In this document: in pieces, positions 20,762 to 28,479 of the stretch
Layout of the letters: each line of letters starts with the position of its first letter
Numbering within the stretch: position 1 is the first letter of the stretch
Source: an uncultured Pseudomonadales bacterium
GTDB taxonomy: Bacteria; Pseudomonadota; Gammaproteobacteria; Pseudomonadales; Azotimanducaceae
Length of the DNA stretch: 64,000 nucleotides
Reading direction: 5' to 3'
Assembly (NCBI GenBank): GCA_958296295.1
Contig: OY282460.1
Coordinates: forward strand, 558,001-622,000
Translations under genes and position numbers: made by a program
The notes under the pieces: model-generated
Told to the model about the DNA's origin: nothing
Database searches by the model: none
Seen by the model: the letters and a program-made list of their open reading frames with translations, nothing else

Positions 20762-21141
20762 TCTCTGCCTGACACAAGAGCGAATATACCGCGCTCGCAC
20801 ACAAATGCAAGACCCCTTGGCTGGCGCGTCATCAGGCTTGGAGTGGCGGACAATCGAGCAGGTGTGCCCTTGGCGGGTCTTATGGCCTCGCCGCGTAAGA
20901 TGCGGCTCGCTCGTGTGCGGGTTGCGGCTCACGGCCTCCAGAACTGTTGGCCGAATCAAGCGGACACGGTGCCCTCTCTCCCGATACGGTGCCGATATCC
21001 AGCTATTCGCACTGGCTCAGACTCAACGCCCTGTCCCGCCCGCCCTCGCCATAGGCCCCGAGCGGCCCAGCTCTCCACCCGCGAAGACAAGGCAAGCGCC
21101 TAAACAGGGGGTCGAGGTTGGCTACCCGTGCGCCCCACACC

Positions 21142-21544
21142 GTCTTTGATCCCTTCCTCATCGAGGCAAGCACCCAAACGGGCGCAATTAGCCAGCATGT
21201 TGTGTTGGTCGGTGCAGTCCTAATCCCTTCTTCGTCAGGGCAAGCGCTCAAACCTCGCCGAACGCGCTGTACATCGACGGCATCCTCGTCAAGTCTTAAC
21301 CCTTCTTCGTCAGGGCAAGCGCTCGAACTCGGAGCCCGAGTATCAAGAGGCGGAACGGTTGAGGTCTTAATCCCTTCTTCGTCAGGGCAAGCGCTCAAAC
21401 GGTTCTCGGCATGGTCGACCATGCCGATGACGCGGGTCTTAATCCCTTCTTCGTCAGGGCAAGCGCTCAAACGCCGAAGAGATCGCGGTGATCGCCGGGG
21501 ACTGCCTGTCTTAATCCCTTCTTCGTCAGGGCAAGCGCTCAAAC
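21142..21544 (-). CRISPR. CRISPR array, trailer segment (6 repeats, decaying leftward)
   Basis: Repeats of 37 bp at 21217, 21364, 21436 and 21508, a 36-bp variant at 21293 and a degenerate copy at 21142-21179. On the plus strand the unit begins GTCTTAATCCC and ends AAGCGCTCAAAC. Spacers are 37, 39, 35, 35 and 35 bp. A more decayed unit is likely at 21069-21105 (ending AAGGCAAGCGCCTAAAC), 36 bp before the first listed repeat, which is exactly spacer distance. Decay increases to the left, so the left end is the old (trailer) end and transcription is leftward, as in the main array. Same repeat as the array at 23685. Confidence 0.95.
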
Positions 21545-21673
21545 TGGTGCCTGACAGGGCTGAGCGCGCGCGGCTCCCTCGCATGATCTCGAACGTTCGT
21601 CAATCGCCTCTGGAGACAGTCGGCAGGGAGCCCGTTCAAGGGCGGTTGGCGAACGACCCGAGCGGAGAACTGA

Positions 21674-22922
21674 GTGAAAATTCTGATTGAGACGTCGAGA
21701 TTGAATGATCTCGGCGGCATCGTGCCGTGCGTGGAGAATCTCACGATCGGCCTCAAGCGGCTCGGTCACGAGGTGGACGCGGTGTGGTCTGGACCGAAAA
21801 CAGGGAGGCCGCCAGAGCGCAGACGGGACGCCCTGTACCGCAAGGCCAAGACGAGCCACGCGCCGTGGCAGCGCTTCCCTGAGGGCACCGGATGGTGGTT
21901 CAGGAACATGCTGGAGTGGTGGGACATGCCCACGCTCAGCTGGGAGGAGGTGGCTGACTTCGAGTGTGATCTGCTGATTCACGGCGTGCCCGTTCCCACG
22001 GTCAGCCGAACAACGCGCGGGAGACCGCAGTGGCCGAACATGTACGCCATGAGTCGCGCCGACAGGCAGATCGTCTACGTTCACGACGCGCACTTCAGAG
22101 ATCTCTACCCGCATCTGCTGGAGGTGGCGCGACACATCGACGTCGCGGTGTGCGTGCATGAGGCCGCTCACAAGTCGTGCGAGATGCTGCCGACGCCGCG
22201 CGCGCTGATCCCCAACCCGCATGACGTCAAGGGCGGCCCCGTCAAGCCCATCGCCGAGAGGCCGAACAGGCTCCTGAGTCTGCAGAACTTCAAGTCGTGG
22301 AAACACGTCGATGATCTCATTCGCGCCGTTCCACACGTCATAGGGTGTGAGGTCAGGCTGGCGGGCGGTGGAATTGAGCAGCAGTACATGACCAGCCCCG
22401 GACAAGACTAGGCCGCGCTACATGGACAAGGAGCTCAACAGGCCCGTCTGGGACGTGGCCGCTGACGCGGGGATGCGGTATCTGAGCTACATCGGATCAG
22501 ACGAGCGAGACGAGGAACTGGCGAATTGTCGACTTCTAGTAGACACGTCATGGTCTGAGAAGCATGAGAGACTGGGATGCCACTTCAACCGAGTGTTCGT
22601 CGAAGCGATGGACGCGGGCGCGATGCCGCTCGTGACCAGATCCGCCATGCGCGGCTCCGGCTTGTTCGAGGAGAACGAGAACTACATTGCCTATGACCAT
22701 GAGATCTCACCGGCGGAATTCGGCGCACTCATAGACGACGTCGCGGAAGACGTCACGCGGCTGCAAGAGATCCAAGCCGCCAGTCTGGAAGCGGTGGGTC
22801 AGTTCGCCGCTGAGAAGGTGGCGGCGAAAGTGGTGGAAGCGAGTGAGCTCTACGCGCGCGGGCGTCCGACGCTGCGCGTGGTGGACGCGGCGCGGCGAAA
22901 TCTGGCGCAGTTCTATCCGTGA
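21674..22922 (+). pseudogene. Glycosyltransferase (GT4-like), frameshifted, probably phage-derived
   Basis: Start GTG 21674 after GAGCGGAGAACTGA. The first frame stops at TAG 22409-22411; the next frame goes on from the run of four C at 22396-22399 and ends at 22922. Joined across that point (one C too many) the protein would be about 415 aa. It has a GT4-like form: N-terminal ETSRLNDLGGIVPCVENLTIGL, a middle RLLSLQNFKSWKHVDDLIRAV, and the C-terminal nucleotide-sugar site CHFNRVFVEAMDAGAMPLVT. Many AGA and AGG codons set it apart from its neighbours. It lies between two parts of one CRISPR array and on the opposite strand. Sequencing error cannot be excluded. Confidence 0.7.
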
Positions 22923-23048
22923 AGCAAAAAGGGACTGGAGTCTGGAGGACTCTGACGCCTTTCGAATCAACGGCTTGGGTGTTGGAAGGGAGCTCCAATA
23001 CCGCCTCTAAACACGCTCATCTTGACCCCTTTTGAGCCGCTAACGCGG

Positions 23049-23055
23049 TATAAAT
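23049..23055 (+). promoter_or_regulatory. TATAAAT box, possible phage-late-type promoter
   Basis: TATAAAT lies 34 bp before the start of the lipoprotein gene, in DNA that otherwise has GC-rich surroundings. It resembles the late promoter core of T4-like phages (TATAAATA) as well as a bacterial -10 box. The support is weak. Confidence 0.25.
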
Positions 23056-23089
23056 GGGGTACCTAAAGCGTATGGCCCGGGAGGTCAAC

Positions 23090-23536
23090 ATGAGAGATTT
23101 CTGGAGATGGACGATCATCGTCGTGGCGGGGATGCTTGCGGGGTGCGAGCCGTTCAGCGGCTTCCCGGACGAAAGCTGGCTCGGGCGCGAGATGCCGAGT
23201 GACGCTGATGTCGACGAAGACATCTGGTATTGGGTTGAGGGCACAGACGACAAGACGCTGTGGGTTGAAGGTTCTCTGGGAGGCACTTCCCACAAGGTGG
23301 ACGTGACGTGGAGCTTGCCTGCGCTGGAGGCGTTGAATCTGGGCGAGGAGTTCAAGCAGAAGCTGACTGAGCGTCACGGGCGCGGACGGGTTGAGACCTT
23401 CGGAGAGTTCACCTCTGTCAAGTGGGATCTCCTGAAGGTCGGTAGGAAAGTCGGGGAGGCTGAGATCACGGTGCTCACGAACCTCAAAAAGAACACAGGC
23501 TTCGTCATCGTGGAGTATGAGCGAGCCAACGACTGA
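23090..23536 (+). CDS. Small lipoprotein of unknown function (in the CRISPR-interrupting insert)
   Basis: 148 aa. ATG 23090 is chosen because GGGAGGT lies five bases upstream; ATG at 23054 and 23072 are less well placed. The N-terminus MRDFWRWTIIVVAGMLAGC is a lipoprotein signal peptide. The mature part is acidic with two sheet-like blocks (WYWVEGTDDKTLWVEGSLGG and KWDLLKVGRKVGEAEITVL). Family not recognised. It shares the unusual codon use of the adjacent glycosyltransferase remnant. Confidence 0.65.
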   Translation: MRDFWRWTIIVVAGMLAGCEPFSGFPDESWLGREMPSDADVDEDIWYWVEGTDDKTLWVEGSLGGTSHKVDVTWSLPALEALNLGEEFKQKLTERHGRGRVETFGEFTSVKWDLLKVGRKVGEAEITVLTNLKKNTGFVIVEYERAND

Positions 23537-23639
23537 GCTCACCGCCGAGCAGATCGAGGCGGACGTCGCTAGATATCTCGAGCGCGGCGGGGTCGTCCTG
23601 TGGATCCCGCCGCTTTGTTCTCAACAACGCCTGTTTTGA
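23517..23639 (+). CDS. Short, probably truncated reading frame
   Basis: 40 codons from ATG 23517, inside the end of the lipoprotein gene (20-bp overlap, with GGAG just before). It reads MSEPTTELTAEQIEADVARY and then LERGGVVLWIPPL before running out at TGA 23637-23639, 45 bp short of the first CRISPR repeat. The close coupling to the upstream gene and the abrupt change of composition after about 23620 suggest the 5' end of a longer gene cut off where the insert joins the array. Confidence 0.4.
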   Translation: MSEPTTELTAEQIEADVARYLERGGVVLWIPPLCSQQRLF

Positions 23640-23684
23640 GCGCATTGAACCACAAGCTGTGGCACTATTAACAGGCTAAAGGCG

Positions 23685-24587
23685 GTCTTAATCCCTTCTT
23701 CGTCAGGGCAAGCGCTCAAACCGAAGGCGTTTTCATACGCGCCGAGGGCGAACCGTCTTAATCCCTTCTTCGTCAGGGCAAGCGCTCAAACGCGAGATGC
23801 CGATACTCTGGCGCTTCGCGGCGTGGCAGTCTTAATCCCTTCTTCGTCAGGGCAAGCGCTCAAACACGAGCGGTGGATGGGGGAGATCGCCGAGAAGAAA
23901 CCGTCTTAATCCCTTCTTCGTCAGGGCAAGCGCTCAAACGCGGCGCTTCTCGCATGAACGCGGTTGATTTCGCGGTCTTAATCCCTTCTTCGTCAGGGCA
24001 AGCGCTCAAACGCGTTAGGGATTTGGCCGCCGCGTCTCCCGTCAAGTCTTAATCCCTTCTTCGTCAGGGCAAGCGCTCAAACAGCTGCCGGAACGCGATC
24101 CCGTCGCCGAATGGCGGTCTTAATCCCTTCTTCGTCAGGGCAAGCGCTCAAACGCAACCGAACCGTTGTCGCCGCAGCCAACCGCCACGGGTCTTAATCC
24201 CTTCTTCGTCAGGGCAAGCGCTCAAACGAGGATCGCGAGCACCGCTGCTACGTCACCACCATCGTCTTAATCCCTTCTTCGTCAGGGCAAGCGCTCAAAC
24301 TCGTGAGCATGGTCAATTGGTTCGCTCGACAGGTCTTAATCCCTTCTTCGTCAGGGCAAGCGCTCAAACACGGCATCAACAAGCACACCCAGTACCACCG
24401 AAGCGCGTCTTAATCCCTTCTTCGTCAGGGCAAGCGCTCAAACCCTCAGGAGCGGACGCGTCTACAAGGGTCTGAACACGTCTTAATCCCTTCTTCGTCA
24501 GGGCAAGCGCTCAAACAGCGAGTACGAGTACGACTTCGGCTTCGGCTGGGGTCTTAATCCCTTCTTCGTCAGGGCAAGCGCTCAAAC
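23685..24587 (-). CRISPR. CRISPR array, main segment (13 repeats, 12 spacers)
   Basis: Thirteen identical 37-bp repeats start at 23685, 23755, 23829, 23903, 23975, 24046, 24117, 24191, 24264, 24333, 24407, 24480 and 24551. On the plus strand the unit begins GTCTTAATCCC and ends GCGCTCAAAC; in the likely crRNA direction (minus) it begins GTTTGAGCGC and ends GGGATTAAGAC, giving an 8-nt tag AUUAAGAC like those of type III crRNAs. Spacers are 32-37 bp. The right end lies 13 bp from the stop codon of cas2a, so the array follows the cas operon directly. None of the spacers matches another part of this window by eye. Confidence 0.97.
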
Positions 24588-24700
24588 CTACCGTTGTTGA
24601 TTACAAGCGCACTTTCAACGGGTTACGACGCATGTTGCGCACAAGTGTTGAGTCGCAGTTGGCTAACCGTGTTAGTTCGACTTGGTTGTTAAAGAGCTCC
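24588..24700 (-). promoter_or_regulatory. Probable CRISPR leader inside the 3' end of cas2a
   Basis: The leader-proximal end of the array is the right end (repeats are perfect here and decay to the left). Only 13 bp lie between it and the cas2a stop codon. The neighbouring 100 bp, which encode the extra C-terminal tail of Cas2a, are richer in A and T than the rest of the gene (for example AACACGGTTAGCCAACTG and TGTAATCAACAACGG). The simplest reading is that leader and cas2a coding end overlap. No promoter was identified. Confidence 0.45.
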
Positions 24701-24987
24701 TGCGGCCAAGCGAAGTGCAAGCCGCTGGCAAGCAGGGTTCTACCATAGACGACAGGTGCAGCGGCGGTCAATAACGGGTACGCGCGAATGTCATCGCAGC
24801 GCGGGTCGATGATGTGTTCCAGAGTGTCGAGTCTTCCAACCACTTCGCGTCTTGTCGCGCGTGTTCGTAAGACGGAGTACTGAAACGGTGTCGCGTATTG
24901 CCGCACTTCCTTGTGTACTTGCCGAAGCCGGCCTGGGTCGGCTATGTCATAGCAAACGAGCCAGGGTGTCTTTCTGTTTGCAGGCAT
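24601..24987 (-). CDS. cas2: Cas2a, CRISPR integration subunit with C-terminal extension
   Basis: 128 aa from ATG 24987, which overlaps the cas1a stop as TGATG. The N-terminal 95 residues are a normal Cas2 ferredoxin fold: WLVCYDIADPGRLRQVHKEV, YATPFQYSVLRTRAT and RCDDIRAYPL. About 30 further residues (from FNNQVELTRLANC) are not part of the usual fold, and coincide with the probable CRISPR leader. It pairs by gene order with the divergent cas1a. A second Cas2 is encoded at 26695. Confidence 0.85.
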   Translation of the reverse strand: MPANRKTPWLVCYDIADPGRLRQVHKEVRQYATPFQYSVLRTRATRREVVGRLDTLEHIIDPRCDDIRAYPLLTAAAPVVYGRTLLASGLHFAWPQELFNNQVELTRLANCDSTLVRNMRRNPLKVRL

Positions 24988-25724
24988 CACATTTTCTCCT
25001 CTAGGACGCGAGCTAAGCTGTGCAGTGTTTCTCTCAGGTGGAATTCGGCCGTCGAGTGGTTGCGCTCGAAAAACCCGGCCAACTCCGGCACGGATGCGGT
25101 GGCTCGGCGACGCCACCAGTCGACAAAGCTGGGATGCAGGCCCCACTGGATCACAGCCGCGAGGTGAGGTGCCACCAGTCGCAGAGACATGTCGGTCTCA
25201 CACAACCCGAGCTTCGACAACTCTTCAAGGCACCTAGCGTGCGCTAGGCCATACAAGCCGCGCTTCGCGGCGCCAAAGTGAGGATCGTTGGTGGCGCAGC
25301 GGCCCACCTGTCGCGCAAACGCCGGCGCATCTCGGCGAAGCCCAAGCCGCAGTGCGCAGAATCGGATGGCGCGCTGGCGCTCTCGAATGCGCCACCGCCT
25401 GAAAAGCTGTTTTCCATCCGTCCTCTCCAGAAAGCGCCGCCAGTCTTCGGCGAAAGTGCTTGTGGTGGATGGCTCGCCGACCCAGCACTCCGCTGGCAGG
25501 CCGTTCGGGCGTAACAGGCACACCACGATGCCCGCCTTTGCGCACGCCAAGAGGGCATCTGAAGACCAGCCCACGTCGCCGAAGACCACGATCCGAGACA
25601 GCCGCTCAAGCGGGAACCGGCGGTCGTCCGAGCGCGTTTTGCGAATCCGCAATGCGGGGCCGTCCAAGCACACTTGTAGTGGCTCTTGCCCGTTGATGTA
25701 GAGCGGTTTCGTCGGCTCTTTCAT
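24987..25724 (-). CDS. Cas1a, divergent Cas1-like protein lacking the usual active site
   Basis: 245 aa from ATG 25724 (ATGA overlap with the end of cas1b). Residues about 5-75 are a clear Cas1 N-terminal sheet domain (PLYINGQEPLQVCLDGPALRIR is the first part, then FPLERLSRIVVFGDVGWSSDALLACAKAGIVV in sections). The helical C-terminal part is short and lacks the catalytic Glu motif (LLGIEG-type) and the His-Asp segment (LxHE...DLxExFRxxxD) that are present in cas1b. It could be an inactive partner in a mixed Cas1 complex. A diverged active protein with moved residues is also possible. The Cas1 call rests on the N-terminus and the gene order. Confidence 0.7.
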   Translation of the reverse strand: MKEPTKPLYINGQEPLQVCLDGPALRIRKTRSDDRRFPLERLSRIVVFGDVGWSSDALLACAKAGIVVCLLRPNGLPAECWVGEPSTTSTFAEDWRRFLERTDGKQLFRRWRIRERQRAIRFCALRLGLRRDAPAFARQVGRCATNDPHFGAAKRGLYGLAHARCLEELSKLGLCETDMSLRLVAPHLAAVIQWGLHPSFVDWWRRRATASVPELAGFFERNHSTAEFHLRETLHSLARVLEEKM

Positions 25725-26688
25725 TTCGCTGCCTCAAGGTTCTTGCCACGCCTTTCGAACTCGCGGGCGGTACGCTGCACTTGCCGACGCAGCAATCGAC
25801 GCAGCGCCTCGGCAAGGGGATTGAAGTGCTTGTAGAAGCGCACCCGGGCTTGCTTGCCCAACACCACGGCCTGGCCTTCCCGGCGGAAGCCCCGATCTGT
25901 GAAGACGCGGCGCCGGAACATGCCCCATACCCACTCGTCCACATGCGCTCGAAAGGGCTCGATGGCGTCGGCGGCAAAGGACTCGCGGCCGTAGGCGGGC
26001 TCGTGATACAGGCCGAGCATGGGATCTAGCCCTGCTGCGTAGCTCGCCGATACCGCCTCAAAGTGCAGTAGCGTGTACGCCAAAGACAAGCAGGCGTTCA
26101 CGGGATCCGGCGGGGGACGGCGGCGGCGAGCCTTGAAGCCCAGCGACTGTGGAAACAGCGCCGCGTAAGCGGCGAAGTAGCCAGCTGCGGCAGCGCCTTC
26201 GATTCCTAGGAGCACTGGCAGTGTGAGTGCTTGCTCACTTGAAGACACCCGCTGGTGAGCCGCATCTAGGCGGCGGTTTCCCCGAAAAAGCGCGTAGCGC
26301 TGGTCCGGGCGCGCCGCCATGGCCTTCCGAAGCAGCCGTCGCTGGGCAGCTATCTTGGCCTTGACGAGTTCCCGCGCCCATTGCGCCCGAGCGGCAGCGT
26401 CGCGATAAGCGTCGAACTGCCCTAGCCGCCGCTGCACGTCGTTGTGGGGTTGCCTACGCAGGTGGCTAGGTACCGCGAGCGTCGCCCGCCGAGAAACCCA
26501 ATGCTTGCCCCAGCTTTCGCGAGAGCGCCAATCACGGAAGTGGAAAGTCGCACCTGTCCGTGCAGCACCACCCGTTGCAAGCCAACAAGTGGAATGGAGC
26601 CGCGGCGCCCCGCGGGTGAATGGACCTCGATCACACCGCCTGCATAGCGAAGCTCGATGTCCTTGCGATCGATGTAGAGCGTGGACAT
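25721..26688 (-). pseudogene. cas1: Cas1b, canonical CRISPR integrase, split by a -1 frameshift
   Basis: The frame from ATG 26688 gives a Cas1 N-terminus (LYIDRKDIELRYAGG to GASIGFLGGRRSRYLATCVGNP) and stops early; the other frame, open to 25721, carries the catalytic half: LLGIEGAAAAGYF (Glu), LHFEAVSASYAAGLDP, LGLYHEPAYGRES (His) and EPFRAHVDEWV (Asp). Joined at the run of four C (plus-strand G at 26446-26449) by a -1 slip or one missing base it gives a normal protein of about 322 aa with GNPHNDVQRRLGQF across the joint. It is either a recent mutation, a translational slip or a sequencing error. The stop overlaps the cas1a start by ATGA. Confidence 0.85.
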
Positions 26689-26694
26689 AAACGC

Positions 26695-26979
26695 CTAGCC
26701 AACATAGTAGAAGTGTGGATCCGCCGCCGGCGTGGCGATGCCCAGCAGCACGGGTGCCGCACGTTCCTCAACGCGCAGCAGCGCGAAGCGATCCTCGCGC
26801 TCGTTGATAAGCTCTCGCGCCTGTGCCAACAAGGTTCTCCGTTCCAACGGCGCAAGGAAATACTCGAAGACGGACTTCTGGCCGCCGGTGGCATATGCCT
26901 TTACCGCGCGATGCACTTGGCGTAGGCGGGAGGGGCTTGCCACGTCGTAAGCGGCAATGAACAGTGAACGCTTGGGCAT
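26695..26979 (-). CDS. cas2: Cas2b, CRISPR integration subunit
   Basis: 94 aa, the usual Cas2 length. MPKRSLFIAAYDVASPSRLR has the conserved YD after the first strand, and KSVFEYFLAPLERRTLL and EDRFALLRVEE follow. It lies 6 bp upstream of cas1b. It shares the YDxAxPxRLRQVH core with Cas2a but differs elsewhere, so the two pairs are probably an old duplication. Confidence 0.9.
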   Translation of the reverse strand: MPKRSLFIAAYDVASPSRLRQVHRAVKAYATGGQKSVFEYFLAPLERRTLLAQARELINEREDRFALLRVEERAAPVLLGIATPAADPHFYYVG

Positions 26980-27115
26980 GGTTTGTCCTCATGCAAGAAA
27001 GCCGGACCCATTCAACCACCGGCGGCGGGGATTCACATCGGTGGCAAGGTTGCCGCTGGGGAGCGGTTCTGTCGGGAGATGCCGGCGACGTTGCCCACAT
27101 CACCGACGAACGGCG

Positions 27116-28477
27116 CTACATCTCTGGCGGCTCGGTGGGCAGTTGGCTTGGCTCCTTGCGGAGGCCAGACCTCTTGGCGTGTTCGCGCAGCATCGGCAGG
27201 AATCGCTCTCGCGTCCATTGGTCCAGCTCCTGCCAGTCAGTTTGGCTAACGGGACGAAACCCATGGGCGAGGATTGATTGGTTGCGCTTGTCCAGATGGC
27301 TGCGCAAGCTCGCGGCCTCGCGCTCGGCGAATTCTCGGCAGGCGCCGTTGCACTTGGCGGCGATGATCTTCCAAGCGTCCGAGAGTCCTACCTTGATCGC
27401 ACCTTCGCCGTTTGTCTTGCCGCGCATGCCTTCGGGCAGTTCATCGCGTGGAAAGTCGTTGGTCGCGAAGCCCAGCTGCTCTTTAATCTGCCATTGCGCC
27501 GTCCACTCCACCATGCGGTACCAACGCGCCACCGCGTCGTCGTAACGGCCTTGTTTCGCGCACCTCTCGGCATTCAACCAGAGGTCGAACAAGCGCGCCG
27601 GCTCGCGTTGCGGGCCATCCTGTGTCAAGGATTGCACCATGTGCAACAGGTGCGGATACTGTTTGCTGACTATGCCGCCATAGGTCTTCAGCAAGTCTCC
27701 GGCCTTCTGGTGGTCGAAGCGATCCCAGCGGGTCAGCGCTTCGCTCAAAATCCGGCTGGGCAAAAGCAGCTCGTAGCCGGGCGTATTGACCGTTGCAGAA
27801 ACGTTGTGCAACCCATCGGCTGCTTCCTGATAAGCGAAACGAAGCCAAGCTCTCTGATAGGGCGTCATTGCCCGATGCAAGCGCAAGGCGCTCACGCTTG
27901 CGGCCACCGTCTGCTCGGTGCCGTCCTTGACCGTGCCGAGGTCGTTGTGCGGCCCGCTGACAATCTGCAGTTCTACTTCGTCAAACTCCAACGCGACGCA
28001 CACTAGGGCCGCGGTCATAGTCTTGGTGCCGCCGGTGTAGTTCGCTATAAAGGGCCGACTCGGATACTTGGCCAATAGTTTCGTCGCCTCGCCCCGCATC
28101 GTCCGCACGGCCTCATCAAGGTCGTCGGCGGGCACGGCCACATGTCCAAAACGACCTTGCCCGAGGTTCGCCAGCGCCGGTAGGTTGGGTAGCGTGGGCT
28201 TGTCCTTCTTGTTGAGCTCATCCTGTGCGCCTTGAGCATTTCCATTGCGCAACATGTCGCTTGCAGTCTGGATGCGCGCCACCGCGGCAGTTTCCTTCGA
28301 CTGCTTGTGGATGACGTTTCCCGCGCCGGTGATGTGAACTACGGAGCCTGGACTGGTGGAAGTCTTGTTCGTACAGAAGAAACACACATATTCCGGGTCC
28401 GCGAATCGGATCGCCTCGAGGATCGGCTGGTGTGCCCCGCCCACCGTACACAACAGCACGGGCTTGTTCCTCGCCAT
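27116..28477 (-). CDS. CARF-HEPN effector, TIGR02710/Csm6-Csx1-like
   Basis: 453 aa from ATG 28477, with AAGGAG seven bases upstream; the longer open frame to 28645 lacks such a site. Residues about 1-200 are a CARF domain: LLCTVGGAHQPILEAIRF near the start and PFIANYTGGTKTMTAALV (the GGTKT loop) bind the cyclic oligoadenylate made by Cas10. The C-terminal part is a HEPN RNase with the catalytic R-x6-H in DKRNQSILAHGF. When infection is sensed it should cut RNA without sequence choice. It belongs to the TIGR02710 group of CRISPR CARF proteins. It lies between hepT and cas2b. Confidence 0.85.
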   Translation of the reverse strand: MARNKPVLLCTVGGAHQPILEAIRFADPEYVCFFCTNKTSTSPGSVVHITGAGNVIHKQSKETAAVARIQTASDMLRNGNAQGAQDELNKKDKPTLPNLPALANLGQGRFGHVAVPADDLDEAVRTMRGEATKLLAKYPSRPFIANYTGGTKTMTAALVCVALEFDEVELQIVSGPHNDLGTVKDGTEQTVAASVSALRLHRAMTPYQRAWLRFAYQEAADGLHNVSATVNTPGYELLLPSRILSEALTRWDRFDHQKAGDLLKTYGGIVSKQYPHLLHMVQSLTQDGPQREPARLFDLWLNAERCAKQGRYDDAVARWYRMVEWTAQWQIKEQLGFATNDFPRDELPEGMRGKTNGEGAIKVGLSDAWKIIAAKCNGACREFAEREAASLRSHLDKRNQSILAHGFRPVSQTDWQELDQWTRERFLPMLREHAKRSGLRKEPSQLPTEPPEM

Positions 28478-28479
28478 AG

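Larger units (their letters stand above)
20512..21068. other. Intergenic region with hairpins and a possible tiny gene
   Basis: This 557-bp stretch lies between the YgjP-like gene (leftward) and the decayed end of the CRISPR array. It holds a nested hairpin (20597-20680) and a 10-codon frame with an exceptional ribosome-binding site (20715-20761), described separately. The rest, about 20770-21068, shows no gene; its last part may hold further decayed CRISPR units. Confidence 0.45.

Noticed and set aside
20750..20765. GATCACCTCCTTTCT resembles the 3' end of 16S rRNA
   Set aside because: No rRNA sequence lies next to it. It is the complement of a strong Shine-Dalgarno on the other strand.
21003..21584. 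Minus-strand frame with repeated SACPDEEGIKT
   Set aside because: It is the translation of the CRISPR repeats, not a repeat protein.
22390..22412. Programmed frameshift in the glycosyltransferase
   Set aside because: The needed shift is +1 with no stimulating context seen, and the gene is foreign and probably decaying, so mutation or read error is simpler.
24601..26979. Reverse-transcriptase-linked spacer acquisition
   Set aside because: No reverse transcriptase domain or YADD-type motif was found in or near the adaptation genes.
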